Source of the DNA: an uncultured Hungatella sp. | Lineage (GTDB): Bacteria > Bacillota > Clostridia > Lachnospirales > Lachnospiraceae | Direction: 5' to 3' | Assembly: GCA_959018155.1 (NCBI GenBank) | Contig: CAUEKH010000146.1 | Location: 1 to 6,489, forward strand | DNA: 6,489 nt | In this document: positions 1 to 6,295 of the stretch, one piece after another | Position numbering within the stretch: the first letter of the stretch is position 1 | Layout: every line of letters begins with the position of its first letter | Position numbers and translations under genes: made by a program | The notes under the pieces: generated by a model | Told to the model about the DNA's origin: nothing | What the model saw: only the letters and a program-made list of their open reading frames with translations | Database searches by the model: none

Positions 1-492
1 GGCTGCTGCTGCGAGGCGCTTCAGGCGGCCAGAAAGTTTTCCCCCATGCAGCCGGTGGCGACAACCAACTATATTCCTGAGGTTTACATGGAAAAATGTG
101 TGGGCTGCGGAAAATGTGAAAAGGTCTGCCCGGTTCTGGCTGTGTCGATGGAAATGGATGAGCATGGAAAGAGGAAGGCGGTCATTGATAAGGATATCTG
201 CTTAGGCTGCGGTGTCTGTGCGAGAAACTGCGCGGTGAAGGCCATCGAGCTGAAACGCCGTCCGGAACAGATTATTACACCGGTCAACAGCACTCACCGT
301 TTCGTGCTTCAGGCGATTGAGAAGGGGACGCTGCAAAATCTCATTTTCGATAATCAGGCGTTTGCCAACCACAGGGCTATGGCAGCCGTGTTCTCAGCCA
401 TCCTGGAGTTACCGCCGGTGAAACAGGCGTTGGCCAGCAAGCAGTTAAAATCCGTTTATTTAGACAAGCTGTTATCAGTGCATAAGAAATAG
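1..492 (+). CDS. 4Fe-4S dicluster ferredoxin-domain protein, C-terminal part (5' end outside window)
   Basis: The frame is open from the first base, so the Met at 46 is internal and the true start lies upstream; 163 residues are visible. They begin inside a Cys-rich stretch (three consecutive Cys at residues 2-4 of the fragment). A two-cluster ferredoxin domain follows: CxxCxxCxxxCP at C33/C36/C39/C43 and CxxCxxCxxxC at C67/C70/C73/C77. The tail, about residues 90-163, has the form 'ITPVNSTHRFVLQAIEKG...LIFDNQ...LPPVKQALASKQLKS'. From family knowledge, clostridial proteins of about 400-460 residues with an N-terminal helical or winged-helix-like part, a CNCCxCCC segment and this ferredoxin end share this layout. 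They are presumed cytosolic electron-transfer proteins whose partner is not established. The stop at 490-492 lies 22 bases before the next gene. The domain call is firm; the role is unknown. Confidence 0.85.
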   Translation, partial: GCCCEALQAARKFSPMQPVATTNYIPEVYMEKCVGCGKCEKVCPVLAVSMEMDEHGKRKAVIDKDICLGCGVCARNCAVKAIELKRRPEQIITPVNSTHRFVLQAIEKGTLQNLIFDNQAFANHRAMAAVFSAILELPPVKQALASKQLKSVYLDKLLSVHKK

Positions 493-499
493 AGGCAGG

Positions 500-505
500 A
501 AGGAG
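500..505 (+). promoter_or_regulatory. Ribosome binding site that decides the UUG start at 515
   Basis: AAGGAG lies 9 bases before the TTG at 515. The earlier in-frame TTG at 506 directly abuts this site, leaving no spacer, so 515 is the better start. There is no in-frame ATG near the start of the reading frame. Confidence 0.6.
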
Positions 506-514
506 TTGCAACAA

Positions 515-844
515 TTGAAGAAATACAGGAAAGAAGATTTGAAGGCAAATGCCGTATCACACGTATTTGAAGGGATTCTGCCGGGGAAGGAAATCTATCA
601 CGGAGGAATGTTCTTTTTAAAGGCAAATGATGTAACACACGCCTGCGACAATGGTTCCCGCAGACATGTCCATGAGGACTGTGAACTGTTTTATTTCCTT
701 CAGGGGAAGGCCGTGGTGGAGGTGGACGGGGTGTGCCATCAGGCGGAAATCGGGGATATCTATTTGATAGAACCCGGAGAAGACCATCATATCGTGGCCG
801 GGGAGCAGGAACTGCCGGTGGGAATCTACTGCCATGCAAGGTGA
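515..844 (+). CDS. Small single-domain cupin protein (UUG start)
   Basis: A 109-residue protein if started at TTG 515; TTG 506 would add three residues. Cupin motif 1 is complete: H51-x-H53-x3-E57-x6-G64. Motif 2 follows as G80-D81 ... P87-G88-x2-H91. These supply the usual three-His/one-Glu metal site of RmlC-like cupins, so a mononuclear metal-binding beta-barrel is expected. There is no signal peptide or DNA-binding domain, so the protein is cytosolic and consists of the barrel alone, as is normal for small cupins. Substrate and reaction cannot be read from the sequence; small-molecule binding, isomerase or dioxygenase roles are all possible. It starts 22 bases after the ferredoxin-protein stop, suggesting cotranscription. 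The UUG start may keep synthesis low. Fold confidence is high; function is unknown. Confidence 0.82.
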   Translation: MKKYRKEDLKANAVSHVFEGILPGKEIYHGGMFFLKANDVTHACDNGSRRHVHEDCELFYFLQGKAVVEVDGVCHQAEIGDIYLIEPGEDHHIVAGEQELPVGIYCHAR

Positions 845-949
845 CATTTGATGTCAAAATGGAGTATCGGCAGAAATTCATGACAGGGCATCACTGCAAT
901 TTATGACCTGTGATACGGCAGAAATAAAAATGAGACGGGAAGTGTTGAC
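842..949 (+). repeat. Intergenic cluster of short palindrome and direct repeats before greA
   Basis: The 105-base gap between the first cupin and greA contains no recognisable gene. It has a perfect 6-bp inverted repeat with a 3-base loop, TGACAT-TTG-ATGTCA at 842-856, overlapping the cupin stop codon. The 10-mer CGGCAGAAAT occurs twice, at 868-877 and 916-925. AATTYATGAC occurs twice, at 875-884 and 898-907. An 8-bp imperfect inverted pair is at 880-887/907-914. These may fold in mRNA or be regulator sites for greA. No convincing -35/-10 pair was found and the hairpin has no U-tract, so it is not called a terminator. Confidence 0.45.
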
Positions 950-1453
950 ATGTACGATAAACTGACAATGAATGATATCAAAAAGATGCAGGAAGAGATC
1001 GAATACCGGAAGCTGGTGGTCCGCAAGGAGGCTTTGGAGGCGGTAAAAGAGGCCAGGGCCCATGGCGATTTGAGTGAAAATTTCGAGTACCATGCGGCGA
1101 AGAAGGACAAGAACCAGAATGAAAGCCGGATTCGCTATCTGGAGCGGATGATTAAGACGGCCCAGATTGTTTCGGACGAATCGAGCGAGGATGAGATCGG
1201 ACTTTATAATACGGTGGATTTGTATTTTGAGGATGATGACGAGGTGGAGACGTACAAGCTGGTGACCACGGTGAGAGGCAATTCCATGAAAGGGCTTATC
1301 AGTTCGGAATCGCCTCTGGGAAGCGCCATTATGGGCCACAAGGTCGGTGATCGGGTTTACGTGAAGGTCAATGATAAGACGGGATATTATGTGGTGGTGA
1401 AAAGGCTGGAAAATACAAAGGATGACGGAAGCGATAAACTGAGAAGCTATTAA
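950..1453 (+). CDS. greA: GreA/GreB-family transcription elongation factor
   Basis: 167 residues, close to the usual length of about 158. GreA-type factors enter the RNA polymerase secondary channel and stimulate cleavage of backtracked RNA. The N-terminal part (about 1-75) is a charged helical hairpin. Its tip, ARAHGDLSENFEYHAA, carries D40 and E43, matching the two catalytic acidic residues of E. coli GreA (D41, E44). The C-terminal part has the FKBP-like signature ISSESPLGSAIMGHKVGDRV at 117-136. Between them is a very acidic stretch (about 77-100). ATG 950 is the first start after an in-frame stop at 911-913. Its Shine-Dalgarno is weak (GGGAAG near 937-942), and ATG 968 is a less likely alternative. 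It sits 16 bases before the MFS gene, so it appears to be an operon member, possibly a paralogue of a housekeeping greA elsewhere. That paralogy cannot be checked here. Confidence 0.9.
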   Translation: MYDKLTMNDIKKMQEEIEYRKLVVRKEALEAVKEARAHGDLSENFEYHAAKKDKNQNESRIRYLERMIKTAQIVSDESSEDEIGLYNTVDLYFEDDDEVETYKLVTTVRGNSMKGLISSESPLGSAIMGHKVGDRVYVKVNDKTGYYVVVKRLENTKDDGSDKLRSY

Positions 1454-1469
1454 GCGCCGGGAGGTTTCG

Positions 1470-2864
1470 ATGGAGAACGGAAATGGAAAAAGAAACATGA
1501 CGGCAAGGTATGCTTTTCTGCACGGAAATTACTGGATGATACAGAGCGCAGTTTTCGGTTACGCGTCGGTATTTCTTCTGTCAAGGAATTTCTCGGCCGG
1601 AAGTATCGGAATGCTGGCAGCCTGCGGGAATGTTCTGGCGGTTGTCATGCAGCAGTATTTTGCTTCATTTGCGGATAGAACACGCCGGTTTACCATTAAG
1701 GACATTATGGTGGGGATCACGTGCGCGGGGCTGGTACCGGCAGTCCTTCTCCTGATTTTGCCAGGGAGCGGGCCGGTGATTGCCGGTCTTTATATTCTGA
1801 TTATGGCCCTGTCCAATACGCTGCAGCCGCTTTTAAATGCAATCAATGGCTATTATGAGAGAAGAGGCTATGAGGTGAATTTTGGCCTGGCCAGAGGAAT
1901 CGGTTCTCTGACGTACGCGGCATTTTCCTTTGTGTGGGGCCATGTGGTGAATACGTTCGGCGAAAATGTCGTTCCGATGGCGATAGTGGCTATTTTCTGC
2001 ATGATACTGGCGGCGCTGGCGGCTCTGCCGATGAGCCGGGGGAATGATAAGGAGAAAGCGGCATCTGGAACAGCAGAAGAGAGAGCGGGAGATGGAACAG
2101 CAGAAGAGAGAGCAGCATCTGGAACAGCAAAAGAGAGAGCGGCATCTGGAACAGCAGAAGAGAGAGCGGTATCTGGAATTGCAGAAGAGGCCAGGACGGG
2201 AGACAGCAGAGCAGGAGACCGTGAGACGGAAGATGACGGGAGACAAGACGGTGCAAACGGTTCCATTTTCTGCTTTATAAAGAAATACAAACTCTTTTTC
2301 GTACTGCTTTCCGGCATTGTTCTGTCGTTCGCGTTTCACAATATGAGCAATACATATTTAATCCAGATTATGACGAGATTTGGAGGAAGCAGCGCTGATA
2401 TGGGGACGTCGATTGCGATAGCCGCGGCCTGTGAGCTTCCGATGATGTTTCTGTTTTCCAGAGTGGTTAAGGTTGTAAAGTCAAACCAGCTTCTGCGGAT
2501 TGCGGGGATTGGCTTCTTTTTGAAGGCTCTGGCCGTCTGGGCGGCGGGGAGTGTGGCCATGGTTCATGTGAGTCAGATATTTCAGGCAGTTTCCTTTGCT
2601 GTCATGATTCCGGCTTCCGTTTATTATGCGGATGAAGTGATGGATGAGGAGGACCGGGTGAGAGGTCAGGCATTGATTACCATGGCCTGTACGGTCGGCG
2701 GGCTGGTTGGCAGTCTGACAGGCGGGAAAATTATTGATATGGCGGGAGTGCAGGCCATGCTGACGGCTGGCGTGGTATCAGCCGGTGCCGGGATGGCGCT
2801 TATTTTTGCAGCGGCAGTTCCGGCGGGAAAAAGAAAGAGTACAGTGGGGGAACATCTGTCATGA
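1470..2864 (+). CDS. MFS permease with repeat-expanded central loop
   Basis: 464 residues with a 6+6 membrane layout. Hydrophobic segments lie at about 12-37, 43-65, 78-98, 101-123, 141-163 and 166-187. A long hydrophilic loop spans about 189-272, then segments at about 273-293, 308-330, 341-359, 361-386, 400-420 and 428-452. The short loop after segment 2 carries ADRTRR (D69, R70, R72, R73), an MFS motif-A-like element. NFGLARGIGS (137-146) is typical of the MFS_1-like group common in Firmicutes. Substrate is unknown; export or symport are both possible. The 6-7 loop contains five 9-residue repeats, unusual for the family. ATG 1470 has GGGAGG five bases upstream and lies 16 bases after greA. 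The stop overlaps the MATE start as ATGA, indicating translational coupling. Confidence 0.88.
   Translation: MENGNGKRNMTARYAFLHGNYWMIQSAVFGYASVFLLSRNFSAGSIGMLAACGNVLAVVMQQYFASFADRTRRFTIKDIMVGITCAGLVPAVLLLILPGSGPVIAGLYILIMALSNTLQPLLNAINGYYERRGYEVNFGLARGIGSLTYAAFSFVWGHVVNTFGENVVPMAIVAIFCMILAALAALPMSRGNDKEKAASGTAEERAGDGTAEERAASGTAKERAASGTAEERAVSGIAEEARTGDSRAGDRETEDDGRQDGANGSIFCFIKKYKLFFVLLSGIVLSFAFHNMSNTYLIQIMTRFGGSSADMGTSIAIAAACELPMMFLFSRVVKVVKSNQLLRIAGIGFFLKALAVWAAGSVAMVHVSQIFQAVSFAVMIPASVYYADEVMDEEDRVRGQALITMACTVGGLVGSLTGGKIIDMAGVQAMLTAGVVSAGAGMALIFAAAVPAGKRKSTVGEHLS
2052..2186 (+). repeat. Five tandem 27-bp repeats inside the MFS gene
   Basis: Copies lie at 2052-2078, 2079-2105, 2106-2132, 2133-2159 and 2160-2186. 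Each encodes a 9-residue unit of form E-[KR]-A-x-x-G-[TI]-A-[EK], residues 195-239, in the cytoplasmic loop between membrane segments 6 and 7. Because 27 is a multiple of three, loss or gain of copies keeps the reading frame. Most differences between copies change the amino acid, which suggests a flexible linker with little sequence constraint. The following 20 or so residues (Arg, Asp, Glu and Gly rich) may be a degraded continuation. Confidence 0.9.
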
Positions 2865-4195
2865 GAGACTTGACAAAAGGTAATATTTCAGCGGAACTGA
2901 TTCGATTTTCAATTCCTCTGATTCTGGGAAATTTATTTCAGCTGACGTATAATGCGGTGGATTCTATTATCGTGGGCCGGTTTGCGGGGGAAGATGCCCT
3001 GGCGGCTGTGGGTACGGCCAATCCTGTGATGAATATTGTGATTCTTGGGATTACCGGAGTCTGTATCGGGGCTTCCGTACTGATGAGCGAATTCTTCGGT
3101 GCCGGGCAGTATGAGAAGCTGAAAAGGGAAGTTTCGACGACGCTGCTGTTCGGATGTTATTTTTCCGTGGCAGTGGTTTTGCTGGGGCTGCTTCTTTCGG
3201 GACCCATTATGAGGCTTTTGCATGTGCCGGAGGAGATTCTTGGTGACGCGGTTCTCTATCTTCGGATTATATTTCTGGGGATGCCATTTACCTATCTCTA
3301 CAATGCGGTGGCGTCGGCGCTGCGGAGTGTGGGGGATTCTAAGACCCCGGTCCGGTTTCTGGCCCTGGCCTCTGTGATGAACGGATGTCTCGATATTATT
3401 TTTGTAGCCGGGTTTCAAATGGGGATTGTGGGCGCGGCTCTTGCCACGGATCTGGCGGAAGCGGCCTCAGCGGTTCTCTGTATCGCATACGTATACCGAA
3501 AGGTGCCGCTGCTTCAGCTTAAGAAAAAAGAAGCCCACATTGACCGGGGACTTTTAAAGCTGACGTTGCAGCACGGATCTATTACGGCGCTGCAGCAGTC
3601 ATGCCAGCCTGTCGGGAAACTTTTAATTCAGGGGGTGATTAATCCTCTGGGGGTCAGCGCGATTGCGGCATTTAATGCGGTGAACCGGGTGGATGATTTC
3701 GCGTTTACGCCGGAGCAGAGCATTTCCAGCGGTATGATGACCTTTGTGGCTCAGAACCGCGGGGCCGGTAATAAGGAGCGCGTGAAGAAAGGATTCAGAA
3801 AAGGGCTGATGATCGAGGCCGGATACTGGGTGATTATTTGCACCGTTATTCTTCTTCTCAAAGAGCCGATTATGCGGCTTTTCGTATCAGAAGGCGACAA
3901 TGGACTGGTGGAACTGGGGGTGGAATACTTAAGCCTGATGGCATTTTTCTATCTGATGCCGGCATTTACCAATGGGATTCAGGGATTTTTCCGCGGGATG
4001 GGAAATATGTCCATCACACTGATTTCCACGCTGATCCAGATATCGTTCCGGGTTCTGTTTGTCTATATTCTGGTGCCTCGGATCGGGATGAAGGGCGTTG
4101 CATTTGCGTGTCTGATTGGATGGAGTTTCATGCTTCTGGCGGAGGTGCCGTATTATTTCTGGTTTAAGAGGCGGCATGAGCTGTTGAGAGACTGA
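2861..4195 (+). CDS. MATE-family multidrug/toxin exporter
   Basis: 444 residues, normal for bacterial MATE proteins, which use a Na+ or H+ gradient to export cationic and other small compounds across the cytoplasmic membrane. Two homologous halves of about six membrane segments each are visible. The first segment carries the hallmark 'NAVDSIIVGRFAG', with D34 at the position of the acidic residue needed for ion coupling in NorM/DinF-type proteins. 'ALRSVGDSKTPVR' (153-165) and the second-half 'FNAVNRVDDFAFTPEQSISSG' region are also typical. The ATG overlaps the MFS stop by four bases (ATGA), so translation is probably coupled; a G-rich stretch near 2845-2849 may serve as RBS. The gene ends in three consecutive in-frame stops, TGA-TAG-TAA (4193-4201). 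Family is secure; substrate is unknown. Confidence 0.93.
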   Translation: MRDLTKGNISAELIRFSIPLILGNLFQLTYNAVDSIIVGRFAGEDALAAVGTANPVMNIVILGITGVCIGASVLMSEFFGAGQYEKLKREVSTTLLFGCYFSVAVVLLGLLLSGPIMRLLHVPEEILGDAVLYLRIIFLGMPFTYLYNAVASALRSVGDSKTPVRFLALASVMNGCLDIIFVAGFQMGIVGAALATDLAEAASAVLCIAYVYRKVPLLQLKKKEAHIDRGLLKLTLQHGSITALQQSCQPVGKLLIQGVINPLGVSAIAAFNAVNRVDDFAFTPEQSISSGMMTFVAQNRGAGNKERVKKGFRKGLMIEAGYWVIICTVILLLKEPIMRLFVSEGDNGLVELGVEYLSLMAFFYLMPAFTNGIQGFFRGMGNMSITLISTLIQISFRVLFVYILVPRIGMKGVAFACLIGWSFMLLAEVPYYFWFKRRHELLRD

Positions 4196-4219
4196 TAGTA
4201 AGTGGTTCATTGGAAAACA

Positions 4220-4226
4220 GGGGAGG
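4220..4226 (+). promoter_or_regulatory. Ribosome binding site for the UUG start at 4236
   Basis: GGGGAGG lies 9 bases before TTG 4236. The first in-frame ATG (4296) would remove the first 20 residues and has no comparable site, so the UUG start is preferred. Confidence 0.7.
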
Positions 4227-4235
4227 TAACAATAC

Positions 4236-4706
4236 TTGAAAATAAAAAATCAGGGAAATATACAGAAAATACCGTCTGATTTTATCTGGGAAGATATGGC
4301 GGGACTTGTCACAAAACAACTTGGTGCGTCGGTGGGAAGCCAGAAGCTGTATGTGAATCTTGACACCGTACCGGCTGGGGCTTATAGCACGAAGTACCAC
4401 AGCCATTCGCAGCAGGAGGAGTTCTTTTATATTCTCTCCGGAAATGGGATTCTTCGGTTAAATGATGAGAAGGAGACTGTAAAGGCCGGAGATTTTCTGG
4501 CAAAACCGGCCGGAATTGATTTGGCTCACACCTTCTATAATCCCGGTCCGGAACCGCTCATGATTCTTGATGTGGGAACGGTGGAGAAAGAGGACACGTG
4601 TTATTATCCCGATGAGAATATATATCTTCACAAGGCAAATGGGACATCACAGGTATACGCCGGAGACCAGCTTATAAAAGGGTGGAAATCAGATCCCAAC
4701 GGCTGA
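4236..4706 (+). CDS. Cupin-domain protein (UUG start), last gene of the unit
   Basis: 156 residues with one cupin barrel. Motif 1 reads H55-x-H57-x4-E62-x6-G69 and motif 2 G85-D86 ... P91 ... H98, giving the usual His/His/Glu/His metal site. The barrel is preceded by about 40 residues containing an IWEDMAG segment. It is followed by 'LMILDVGT' and a tail with 'CYYPDENIYLHKANG'. This arrangement is familiar from uncharacterised cupins in many Firmicutes and Proteobacteria. No signal peptide is seen, so it is probably cytosolic. It differs from the cupin at 515-844 in length and flanks, so the two are not a recent duplicate. It lies 40 bases after the MATE gene and directly before the terminator. 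The ligand is unknown. A role sensing or modifying a compound handled by the two transporters is inference from position only. Confidence 0.85.
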   Translation: MKIKNQGNIQKIPSDFIWEDMAGLVTKQLGASVGSQKLYVNLDTVPAGAYSTKYHSHSQQEEFFYILSGNGILRLNDEKETVKAGDFLAKPAGIDLAHTFYNPGPEPLMILDVGTVEKEDTCYYPDENIYLHKANGTSQVYAGDQLIKGWKSDPNG

Positions 4707-4785
4707 AGCCCCAAAAATCAAATGTATCATTTATAACAAAGCCTGGAGTTGTAGAAGAGAGGAAATTACTTTTAAAATAACTGAC
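4707..4785 (+). other. 3' untranslated spacer, no gene seen
   Basis: This AT-rich stretch lies between the second cupin stop and the terminator hairpin. The only ATG-led frame is four codons long. A GAGAGG at about 4756-4761 is not followed by a start codon at a useful distance. Confidence 0.5.
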
Positions 4786-4844
4786 AGAGCAGAGAAAAGG
4801 CAGGGCGCATATGAATAACGCTCTGCCTTTTCGTTGTCTGCTCT
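4786..4844. terminator. Nested bidirectional rho-independent terminator between convergent genes
   Basis: The inner stem pairs 4795-4807 with 4819-4831: 13 bp, one G-U pair, 11-base loop containing CATATG. One arm begins AAAAGG and the other ends CCTTTT, so each strand reads a stem ending in U residues. A second perfect 8-bp pair, AGAGCAGA (4786-4793) with TCTGCTCT (4837-4844), encloses it. The site lies between the stop of the + strand cupin (4706) and the stop of the - strand hydrogenase (4872), as expected for a shared terminator. Confidence 0.85.
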
Positions 4845-4871
4845 ATCCCTTTGCCTGACCTATCTCTCTGC

Positions 4872-6245
4872 TTATACCCCCAAATCGGAACTCCGATCAA
4901 TATAAGAAGTATGCAGCAGTTCCTCCGCCAGCGGACTGAGCGGTTTTTCGAAAAATGTCTCATAGATTTCTTTGATTTCCGGATTTTCATGGGAGAGACG
5001 GAGTTTCATCTGTTTATCCCTGTTATAAAGCCCGTTAATCCGTTTCTGGCGCAGTCCGTCACCAACGAAATTCGTGTCTCTCGGCTGTCCGCCGCCGCCA
5101 ATGCAGCCGCCCGGACATGTCATAACTTCGATGAACTGATAGAATTTTTCTCCCCGCTTTATGCTGTCTAAAAGGATTCTGGCGTTGGCTGTGCCATAAA
5201 CCACGGCAATATCAAGCTTTATTCCGTTAATTGTAAGAGAAGCCTCTTTCGTTCCGGATAACCCGCGGACCTCTGTCAAATCATAAAGCTTCTCAGGAAC
5301 CGGCTCATTTGTCAGCAGCGAGTAAGCGGTACGGATGGCAGCTTCCATGACGCCGCCCGTATTTCCGAAAATAACACCGGCGCCGGAACCAGTTCCCATA
5401 AACCGGTCATATTCCGATGGTTCCAGACTCTGGAAATCAACCTTCTCACTCCGCGCCCAGTCTGCCAGTTCCCGGGTGGTAATCACATAATCCGTATCTC
5501 TCATCCCTTCGATTCCAAGATACTTACCCGCGTCACACATTTCCTCGCGCCGAATCTCGAACTTCTTGGCAGTACACGGGGTAACCGCCACGTGGACAAT
5601 CTTTTGCGGATCCAGCTGTTCCCGTTTCGCAAAATACGTCTTCACTGCCGGTCCCTGCATCCCAATGGGGCTTTTCGCGGTAGAGAGATTCTCCTTAAAT
5701 TCCGGATAATACGTCTCCACGAACTTCACCCAGGCCGGGCAGCAGCTGGTAAGCTGAGGAATCGGGATATTGTTGCTCTCCAGTCTGCGAATCAGTTCAC
5801 TGGCCTCCTCCATAATCGTCAAATCAGCCGCAAAATTCGTATCCAGCACGTAATCCCCGCCCAGCTTCCGAAGCAGGGAAACCATCTTGTCCTGGACAAA
5901 ACTGCCTTCCTCCATGCCAAACTCTTCCCCTAAGGCGACCCGAACCGAGGGGGAAGTCGAAAAGACAACAATTTTGTCAGGATCCTCAACAGCAGCCTTC
6001 ACCGCCTGCCATTCCGGAACCTCCGTAATACACCGCGGCGGGCAGACATTTGCGCACTGTCCGCAGTGAATACAGATTGCAGTATCCCCGGTTTTCAGCA
6101 GATCATAATATCCGGCCACTCCAATTGCTTCCATACATACCTTCTTACACTGTCCGCACTTAATGCACAGTTCCTCATGCCGCATCACAGAAGGATTATC
6201 CGCCTCAATCGGAACACGGATATCAGTAAAAAGATGCTTTCCCAT
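4872..6245 (-). CDS. Monomeric [FeFe] hydrogenase, probable group B (CpIII-like)
   Basis: 457 residues; [FeFe] hydrogenases catalyse reversible H2 formation with ferredoxin as electron partner. The N-terminal dicluster domain has C27/C30/C33/C37 and C58/C61/C64/C68. The H-domain motifs are TSCCPAW (166-172), TPCTAKKFE (222-230) and EVMTCPGGCIGGGGQP (373-388). These supply the H-cluster ligands C169, C224, C377 and C381, and proton-path C168. E147, E150 and S188 match the other CpI proton-path residues (E279, E282, S319) by manual alignment. The C-terminus (about 415-450, ending near LLHTSY) is a fused small-subunit domain. Motif 2 has Thr222 where most enzymes have Met, which I associate with group B. 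No PAS domain, NADH-binding domain or signal peptide is present, so it is cytosolic and not an obvious sensor or bifurcating subunit. No HydE/F/G maturases are in the window. ATG 6245 has AGGAGG eight bases upstream. Confidence 0.95.
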   Translation of the reverse strand: MGKHLFTDIRVPIEADNPSVMRHEELCIKCGQCKKVCMEAIGVAGYYDLLKTGDTAICIHCGQCANVCPPRCITEVPEWQAVKAAVEDPDKIVVFSTSPSVRVALGEEFGMEEGSFVQDKMVSLLRKLGGDYVLDTNFAADLTIMEEASELIRRLESNNIPIPQLTSCCPAWVKFVETYYPEFKENLSTAKSPIGMQGPAVKTYFAKREQLDPQKIVHVAVTPCTAKKFEIRREEMCDAGKYLGIEGMRDTDYVITTRELADWARSEKVDFQSLEPSEYDRFMGTGSGAGVIFGNTGGVMEAAIRTAYSLLTNEPVPEKLYDLTEVRGLSGTKEASLTINGIKLDIAVVYGTANARILLDSIKRGEKFYQFIEVMTCPGGCIGGGGQPRDTNFVGDGLRQKRINGLYNRDKQMKLRLSHENPEIKEIYETFFEKPLSPLAEELLHTSYIDRSSDLGV

Positions 6246-6253
6246 GTGAATTT

Positions 6254-6259
6254 CCTCCT
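6254..6259 (-). promoter_or_regulatory. Strong ribosome binding site of the hydrogenase gene
   Basis: On the - strand AGGAGG stands eight bases before ATG 6245. This is a full-consensus site at near-ideal spacing, indicating strong translation and fixing the start. Confidence 0.9.
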
Positions 6260-6295
6260 ATCTTTTGTAAAAAACAATATCAATAACTATTATTA

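Noticed and set aside
46..48. ATG 46 as the start of the ferredoxin protein
   Set aside because: The frame is open to base 1, the upstream residues carry the Cys-rich segment expected inside this family, and no RBS precedes the ATG.
506..508. TTG at 506 as the first-cupin start
   Set aside because: It directly abuts AAGGAG with no spacer; TTG 515 has a 9-base spacer and gives a natural N-terminus.
456..881. Long open frame on the - strand opposite the first cupin
   Set aside because: It overlaps a gene with complete cupin motifs, its product is Pro/Arg/His-rich low-complexity sequence, and no RBS or family is recognisable.
878..1498. 206-codon - strand frame opposite greA
   Set aside because: The + strand product is a clear GreA with catalytic residues and full length; the antisense frame has no recognisable domain.
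2052..2186. CRISPR-like array
   Set aside because: The units are contiguous 27-bp tandem repeats without unique spacers and lie inside a coding frame.
1833..2339. Cys/Ser/Arg-rich - strand frames over the MFS repeat
   Set aside because: They stay open only because the 27-bp repeat lacks stops in these frames; the products are simple repeats with no start signal.
4851..5171. + strand frames opposite the hydrogenase, including 5592-5933
   Set aside because: They are shadows of a secure hydrogenase gene and show no RBS or domain.
6265..6277. TTGT-N5-ACAA as a Rex-type operator in the hydrogenase leader
   Set aside because: The arms are only 4 bp and the spacing and sequence do not fit the TTGTTAA-N4-TTAACAA form; likely chance in AT-rich DNA.
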